Positions 57,705 to 64,000 of a stretch of 64,000 bases of DNA are shown piece by piece. Positions within the stretch are counted from its first letter, which is position 1. Every line of letters begins with the position of its first letter. The stretch spans positions 7,172,001-7,236,000 of the forward strand of contig JAKSXM010000263.1 of the NCBI GenBank assembly GCA_022575985.1, in the 5' to 3' direction. The notes under the pieces were generated by a model, which saw only the letters and a program-made list of their open reading frames with translations, did no database searches and had not been told where the DNA came from. This DNA comes from Anagrus nilaparvatae. Its lineage: Eukaryota; Arthropoda; Insecta; Hymenoptera; Mymaridae. A program made the translations under genes and the position numbers.

Positions 57705-57968
57705 CTATTCCGCTATATTACTGTTGCTCTACCATGGGTTAAGGAGTTTAGGCATCCGCATAATGCTAAATTAACAGATAAAGCCTTCCATTATGTTGAT
57801 AACGCAACCAAAGTGCTTCCAGGACGCTATAACCCAGCGAGGGGTTCGGAAAGGATTCGTGCACCTTCTGGAAGAGTTATAGCCCAAGCAACTCAAAAAC
57901 ATTACAAAACACTTACACAGGCAGATAAAGGCATGGTACTCAGCTTCGTACGAAATTCCTACATTTAA
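57705..57968 (+). pseudogene. Unassigned 87-codon open fragment
   Basis: Stop-to-stop frame without an initial ATG. It reads LPWVKEFRHPHNAKLTDKAF, HYVDNATKVLPGRYNPARGS, ERIRAPSGRVIAQATQKHYK and TLTQADKGMVLSFVRNSYI before TAA 57,966-57,968. Composition is protein-like (balanced, GC higher than the flanks) and not repeat-derived. I do not recognise the family. It lies between a tRNA-like sequence and a palindrome that starts 10 bp after its stop. It could be an exon-like or TE-derived remnant. Confidence 0.4.
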
Positions 57969-57978
57969 GGTAAATAAA

Positions 57979-59160
57979 TCACGGTTGCTAGAAACAATTT
58001 TAAATAAAATTTGAAGGTATCTCTGAGGTTCCGATAAATTTCAATTGTAGGTTACTAAAAAAATTCTCTCGGTGCTTTTTTTTTTGCCGAAAATTATCTC
58101 AACGTTTGAAAAAGAAATAATGAATTATAAATCTAAAAAATTCAATTCTAGTATGCTAAAATATGCAAGACAAGTAAAATTTATACATATTTATGTATTT
58201 TTAACTCATCTGCGCAAACCCAGATACAATAAATGGTCATTAAGGCTGCATAGCTGACCTAACTGAAAAAACTACATTCCCGGGTCAAGATGTGTTCTTT
58301 ATTAGGGAAAGTGTACTTGGCCGTTGTGTCCATCATTTTTCTTGACCATGTAGGCTTTTGAAGCTGCCTTTAGACTTTTTTACTGGAGTCCAATCTGATA
58401 TTTTCAATTTTTTAGAATTTGATAAAAATACTTAGAATAAGATAAAAATAATTATATGCAATATTAAGGAGATAATACCCCTTGAGTAAGGAGTTTCCAT
58501 TGGGGGTACGAGCAAGAAAAAGGTGGTTTGCTATTTTTCAGGGATTCTAATTTAAGGAATTCTAGTACTGTGATTGGAGAAAAGCATAGAATTTACTCCA
58601 ATGGAAACTCCTTACTCAAGGAGTATTATCTCTCTAATATTGCATATAACTATTTTTATCTGAATCTTAGTTTTTTCATAAAATTCTAAAAAATTAAAAA
58701 AATTACAATTTTGACTACACTGCAAGTGTCCAAAAACAGCTTCTAAACCCTACATGGTCACAAAAATTCATAGACGCAATGGCCAAGTATACTGTCCCTA
58801 ATAAAGAACACATGTTGACCCGGGAATGTATTATTTTATGCAGCTGTGTAGCCTGAATCCATTATATCTGGGTCTGCGCAGATGAGTTAAAAATACATAA
58901 ATATGTATAAATTTTACTTTTCTTCCATATTTTAGCATATTAGAATTGTATTTTTTAGATTTATAATTCATTATTTCTTTTTCAAACGTTTTTTTGAATA
59001 TATTCACCGAGATGGCACTATTTTCGGCAAAAAAAGCGCCGAGCGGATTTTATTCTTATTTCTTTTTTTAGGACCTGTAGGGGTACCCAACAATAGAAAT
59101 TCATTGAAATCTCAGAGGTACCTTTAAATTTTATTTGAAATTGTTTCTTGCCAACCGTGA
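57979..59160. mobile_element. 1.2-kb palindrome
   Basis: TCACGGTTG at 57,979 pairs with CAACCGTGA ending at 59,160; the arms match through AATTTTAAATAAAATTTGAA, TTTATGTATTTTTAACTCAT, CCCGGGTCA and AATGGAAACTCCTTACTCAA, with the centre near 58,570. Arms are clearly diverged. One diverged arm of the same family lies at 36,355-36,480. Open frames are incidental. Confidence 0.85.
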
Positions 59161-61786
59161 AATTACAAAAAAAAAAGAAAAAAAAAGTTGCACAAAGAGT
59201 TGCGTTTACAAAATTTTAAATTTCCAAGGTTCGCAAATGCAAAGCATAAAAAAATATTCCATTATATTGCTTTCCTGATGCAAGTGATTTTTATTTTAGT
59301 GTAAACGTTATTTTATAAACCTCACGATTATATTTTAAAGAATGGTTACTGAAAATCAAGTTAAATCGTATTTTATGGATGCAAATGTTTAAATTGCCCC
59401 TCTGAAAGAGTTAACAATTCCTTATTTATATTTAATAGCTTATGCATAAGAAGCATGCTGATTCTTTGATTAAAGCTTTAAACTTAGTATATTGACAAAT
59501 TTTATTATACTGATGCTACTGCCTCTCTAGCATGAGTTAAAAGAGATGGACAGTGGGTAGCTTATGTATGGTATAAAGTACAGGAAAATAGAAAGGTAGT
59601 CGTAATTAATGATCGGCACAAAGTTCCAGAATAAATGAATCAAACTGACTGAACAGAATGGTGGGAGGGTCTAGAATGGCTAAAAAATATAAAGAATATT
59701 AAATTAAGGAAATTGATCCCTAAGCAAATGTATTGCTACTGAACATAAGTAAATATGAAGCGTAGAAAAACTTAAAAACACTATATGGATGAAACGCTTT
59801 GTATTTAATTCCCGAACAAAAATTTATGATATAAGGAAAAAAAATGAAAAAAAATGTAAAGAAAAATAATTTATATCGTGATGCTTCAATTATTTTTTAC
59901 TTTATTAATAATAATTATTGATGTGATTCTTTTGACCAAGAGGGCTATTAAATAAAAATATCTAAGATCTTTTTTTATTCAGCGTAACGTTTCGTGTACG
60001 AACTGTACACGAAAAATTCTCCAATTCTTATACTTTATTAATAGTTTTAGCTCCTCTAATGAGCCTTAACAACCTAATTTTGTCAAAATAATAGCTAAAC
60101 TCCGTATTTTGTGCATAATTCTAAAAATTTTGGCATTTGTTTGATAATAATTATACCACTGGTTCCAAAATTGCGAAATTTTGCAAGTATTGCAAAAAAC
60201 CCTTAAAAGGGGGAAGATTTTGCCCATTTAAGGATGTTCTCCAATTTTATAACCACTTTTGACTTCAGATTAAGGTTCAGTCACTCAAACCTACTGTATA
60301 CTTTTTCTCAACCCGGTTGACGATTTCAGACACCCCCCCCCCCGCATTAATGTTTTTGAATAATATTGTTGTTTTTAATAGAAACTGTTAAATTAAAAAA
60401 CTGCTTTATAAAAAATAATATAAATCTGCGCATAATATTGTATGAAAATTATATTTTGTATGAGAGAATTTATGTAATTGTTGTGTACCAAAAATTGAAT
60501 GTTATGAAATTTAAAAAGATTTATTTTTCTATTTTTAAACTATGATATATTTTGTTGGGAGTTAGAATATATAAAGTTTTTAATCAAGCGTGTAAATCTT
60601 TTACTTATAACGCAGTGCGCATGTTTTATATTCCTTGAGTCCCAGATGTATTTTTTGAATTTTCAGTTAGTTTTAATTATTTGAATTTAGAGTATCTTAA
60701 TTGATCTCTTTTTTAACTCATCATTTTATTGTCTTTACTTAAAATTTAAAATTAATTTAATTGTATTATAATTTTTTTCCATAACTAAATAAAGTATATT
60801 TTTTAAATCCTATTACAATTTCCACTAGTATTTCTAATAAGTAACAGACGTTAATGAGTTAACGCGATTTGTGAGTAGACCCATTTTTATTTAATTTTAT
60901 GAATGAAAATGATTTTTTTTATCACAAACTTTTTAAACAAGTAAGAATATCAAAATCTAAACTAAGTTTTATTTTTAATATGAAGCTATATTAAAAAAGA
61001 AAATTTCTTAAATTTAAAATTTTTACTTTATTGAGAAAAACTTTACCCTGTATTTTTAAAAGTAGCTAAAGGTTAAAAAATAAAAAAAACTCTAAATAAC
61101 ATTACTGCAATAAGTAACGGAAATTTTGCGACCATGCATAGTAAATATGATTATCAACAAGCAGAGCAATTTTGGTTGAAAAAAGGGTCAATAAAATGCT
61201 TTTTCATGGTATCAATCTTTTACGTCGTACTTGAATAAAATTGTTTATAGATGGATATTTCTCGCAGATGTAATTAAGGCCTGGTTTACAATGGTCTGTG
61301 GTCTGGTTGGTAAAAATTTTGTTCTTGACTTTTTTTTGTTGAAAAAACCACCATGAAACGTACCTACTGAGCAAATTTACCATATAGTTTGGTTTGATCT
61401 GACTCAACTAATGGTCAAGGGAATCAGAAAAGTCCGCATTGTAAGCAGGGCCAGCGTAACGCAATACCAGTAACTAAAAACAAAAAAAACATGAATTATT
61501 AAAAGATTAATGATATTCATAATCATTTAAACAAAAAAAAATGATTGGATAATTATTTTATTTAAATACCGGAAAATATATTAATAAAAATAAATAAGTA
61601 AATAGTTACCTAAAAATGTAAGTAAATATATAGTTTAGAAAATTAAGTTACTTTGTATTAATTGTTTCTTGGTATTTATTTGTTAATAATTACATCTCTA
61701 CTTTTCTATTTTGTCTAAGATAATTTACATATATAATGTGGAAATTTTCCTCTTCCACAATTATAAATAAATTTTTAGAGTTTGAG
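59161..61786. other. AT-rich DNA with one weak coding-like remnant
   Basis: At about 59,505-59,700 an interrupted plus-strand reading (VKRDGQWVAYVWYKVQENRK, VVVINDRHKVPE, TEWWEGLEWLKNIKN) looks protein-like but has stops, and I cannot assign it. At 59,992-60,016 a small hairpin (TTTCGTGTAC/GTACACGAAA). Otherwise nothing recognised. Confidence 0.4.
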
Positions 61787-61849
61787 ACTTGTCAAGAAAA
61801 AGGTCATTAAGTTCACTAAAAATAATAAGACTCCTTTTTCTCGACAAGT
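61787..61849. repeat. Inverted repeat
   Basis: ACTTGTCAAGAAAAAGG pairs with CCTTTTTCTCGACAAGT about 30 bp later (one mismatch). No further context. Confidence 0.7.
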
Positions 61850-62254
61850 TCCAGAGGGGGTCCGTATAAGGGAATATTGCACAAATATATTCCACTTATA
61901 CTAAACGGGTATCAGGAGGTTCTGATATTAACGCGAGAAACTAAAATAAAAGAAAGTAATAAAATATGAATACTAAATTATAGAGACTTACCAATATACC
62001 TATTTTGACAAAAGGGAATCAGGCAAAGTCTATTAATTCAAAAATAATTGAAAACAAATAATTAAAGTATAAATCACCAGTATCGTCAATTTATTAAATA
62101 ATTTAAAGAAAACAATATTTATTTACAAAGTATCAAAAGTTGAGTTACGCGCTATATTTTAATTTTACTAAAAATGTACAAGATAAATAATAATACTATA
62201 ATAAAAATAATAACGACGACGACGCACATACAATTTCAATATAAAGATAAGTAT

Positions 62255-62299
<45 letters not shown>

Positions 62300-62929
62300 G
62301 GCGAATATTCAAAATTATAAAAAAAACGCCATGTGACAACGTTTAACTAAAATCTAATATAAAACAATTATAATTATTATTAAATAATTTTACCTTATAA
62401 GGATTTCGAAATTTATGACAATAAAATAAGATTTAACCTTCCAGATCTCGTGAACGCTACTCGCTAATTCTAATTTCCAAACACAATGTCTCCAAGCATC
62501 TCTCCGCCTCGCATAAAACTCGTCAGCTCACGGATGATCTGGATACACTCCTCGTTTTCTGGTTAACTGCTACCTCAGGGTGATGATGACTCCTGGTTCA
62601 ACAGGCCAACTAATTTTTCACGCGTGCACGCTAATTGATTTCTTTGAGAACTCAATAATTTAATGCCGAGAAAAATGCCGGAATGAAAGCATGTGCTTCA
62701 TAAAATTAATAAAACAATTGAAGTGTATGAATATGATACGTAATTAGAGCACTTGCTCAAACGAGATCCAAAACGGAAGTGTTTTCGAAAAGTGAAAGGA
62801 GCCTGAACTATGATCCCTACTTTTCTATAATTTACATATATTATCAAATAAATCAATACCGGTCCTCTTCTCTCTCGTTTATCAATATTCTCTTTATTTA
62901 AAGATAGATAATTTTGACTCAGCCATGTA
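61850..62929. other. Unassigned DNA with a (GA)n microsatellite
   Basis: (GA)19 at 62,261-62,298 and ACGACGACGACG just before it. A GC-richer stretch at 62,440-62,680 without coding potential could be part of a non-coding TE region, but I cannot assign it. Confidence 0.5.
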
Positions 62930-63720
62930 TAGATTTTATTAAGTTATTCAGACATTTTTTTTAGCATTTGTCCAATTTTCATCACTACTTACAATTTCAA
63001 TATCATCTGCATAAGAAAAAATACAGTCCTCAGGGAGCATGTAAAAGATGTCATTAATGCAAAGAATGAACAGCAGTGGGCCAAGTATTGAACCTTGCGG
63101 TACACCATTTCACTCATAGGGAATACATCCCTAAATTCACTCAGTAAATAATTAACAATTCCAGAGGCCCACCTCTCACACCATATCTGTAAAGTTTTGA
63201 TAGTAGGATTTTGTAATTTATTTTATCGAAAGCCTTTGCTAAATCCAAAAAAATGATAATTGTAAGAAGTTTATTATCTATATTGCTACATATCAAATCA
63301 CTGACTTTAGAAAGAGTCTTCTTAGTGCCTATGTTTCTTAGAAATTCAAGCTGATTTTTGGATATTGTATTATTTTCAGATAAAAATTTTATTAGTTGAT
63401 TATGTACTAACTTCTCAAGAACCTTTTCCTGATTAGATATGAAAGAGATAGGCCTATAGTTAGTTCTTAGTTGTTAGATGTTTATTGCTTTATACTTTTA
63501 CACTTTGTTAGAATATTTGTACAATATCTGCAGACTTAAAACAGTTTGGTCATGCATTATATTAGATGCATAGGTTAAAAATATAATTTAATGGAGCACT
63601 AATAATAAACAAAATTTTTTTAAGAGTTTTCATGCTAATATTGTCAATTCCACCTACCTTTCAGGCATAGAAAATATAGTTTTATTAATTTCAAGAACAT
63701 TAGTTGGATTATCATTATGT
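62930..63720 (-). pseudogene. Jockey/CR1-type LINE RT fragment
   Basis: On the minus strand from 63,720 down: NPTNVLEINKTIFSM, PISFISNQEKVLEKLVHNQL, SKNQLEFLRNIGTKKTLSKV, LTIIIFLDLAKAFDKINYKI (palm Asp), LLSKLYRYGVRG, GVPQGSILGPLLFILCINDI and CIFSYADDIEIVSSDENW with catalytic YADD at about 63,005-63,016. It ends near IYTWLSQNYLSLNKENI. Stops and frameshifts interrupt it, notably between the RYGVRG and GVPQG blocks. It covers the fingers and palm, whereas the relic at 51.1-51.8 kb covers the thumb. Confidence 0.85.
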
Positions 63721-64000
63721 AATTATTACATCAAAACTTAATTTTAAAAAATTTGAGAAAATTACTGTACAAATAATTTTAAAATAAGACAATTTAGAAA
63801 AGACTATTATTAGATTTAGTAATAAAATAGACGATCATTACGAGAACAGGAAATATATTTTTAATTGAATTTAACATAATTTATACAACTTTTAGCGTTA
63901 TTTTTTAGAGAAATTTTATGTTTTAAAATATAAATTTTAAATAAATTAGAATATTCCCTAAATTAATTTTAGATTTAAATTTTTGTTTTTTTTATTCTGT
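63721..64000. other. AT-rich DNA to the window end
   Basis: No feature recognised. Confidence 0.35.

Noticed and set aside
51129..63720. One minus-strand LINE copy split between 51.1-51.8 kb and 62.9-63.7 kb
   Set aside because: Both relics include the WL(N/S)...L.L.N..K segment after the catalytic loop with different sequence, so they are separate copies.

Overview
This 64-kb window reads as AT-rich, non-genic DNA from an insect or closely related arthropod. The retroelements point that way: an R1-clade LINE, Jockey/CR1-like LINEs with a zinc-knuckle ORF1, BEL/Pao, Penelope and Tigger. I cannot name the species. I found no intact host gene, rRNA gene or convincing functional tRNA. Every recognisable coding segment belongs to a transposable element and is broken, except one 87-codon fragment (57,705-57,968) that I cannot assign.

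Layout. 1-5.5 kb holds half of a decayed palindromic element, a 100-bp duplication, a ~130-bp tandem array and AT-rich filler. 5.5-13.8 kb is a foldback element (inverted ends made of ~125-bp units) split by a nearly complete BEL/Pao retrotransposon (6,205-12,979) with two 558-bp LTRs, a 5-bp target duplication and three coding breaks. 13.86-24.2 kb is a ~10.3-kb segment bounded by inverted arms. It holds a 25-bp satellite with a 325-bp higher-order period, a promoter-like segment, two copies of a repeat family with GC-rich hairpins at its head, and two nested palindromes (2.1 and 1.0 kb). 27.2-34.0 kb is a second large foldback element. It carries a solo LTR in one arm, and a related unfilled site lies at 52.77 kb. 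34.2-35.4 kb is a 1.2-kb palindrome. 37.7-46.1 kb holds a MITE, a third copy of the hairpin-headed family, a LINE ORF1 relic, a 5'-truncated R1-like LINE and a Penelope element. 46.5-50.5 kb holds a palindrome inserted in the Penelope 3' region, then a ~178-bp tandem array hit by a tRNA-derived SINE, a 287-bp solo LTR and a TTAA-type MITE, each with a clean target duplication. 51-64 kb holds two minus-strand LINE relics, a Tigger-like deletion derivative, a second Penelope relic, a probable BEL/Pao RT scrap, a tRNA-like sequence and another 1.2-kb palindrome.

The most distinctive theme is the density of long palindromic (foldback) elements: at least eight families or copies, nested and mutually related. 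In two of them every tandem unit centres on the same 10-mer, AAGATGGCGG, which matches the core of the YY1/Pleiohomeotic binding site. Insertions into repeats whose unfilled copies also lie in the window allow target duplications and relative ages to be read directly. No gene network can be inferred. The window is best read as a heterochromatin-like TE graveyard with good stratigraphy.
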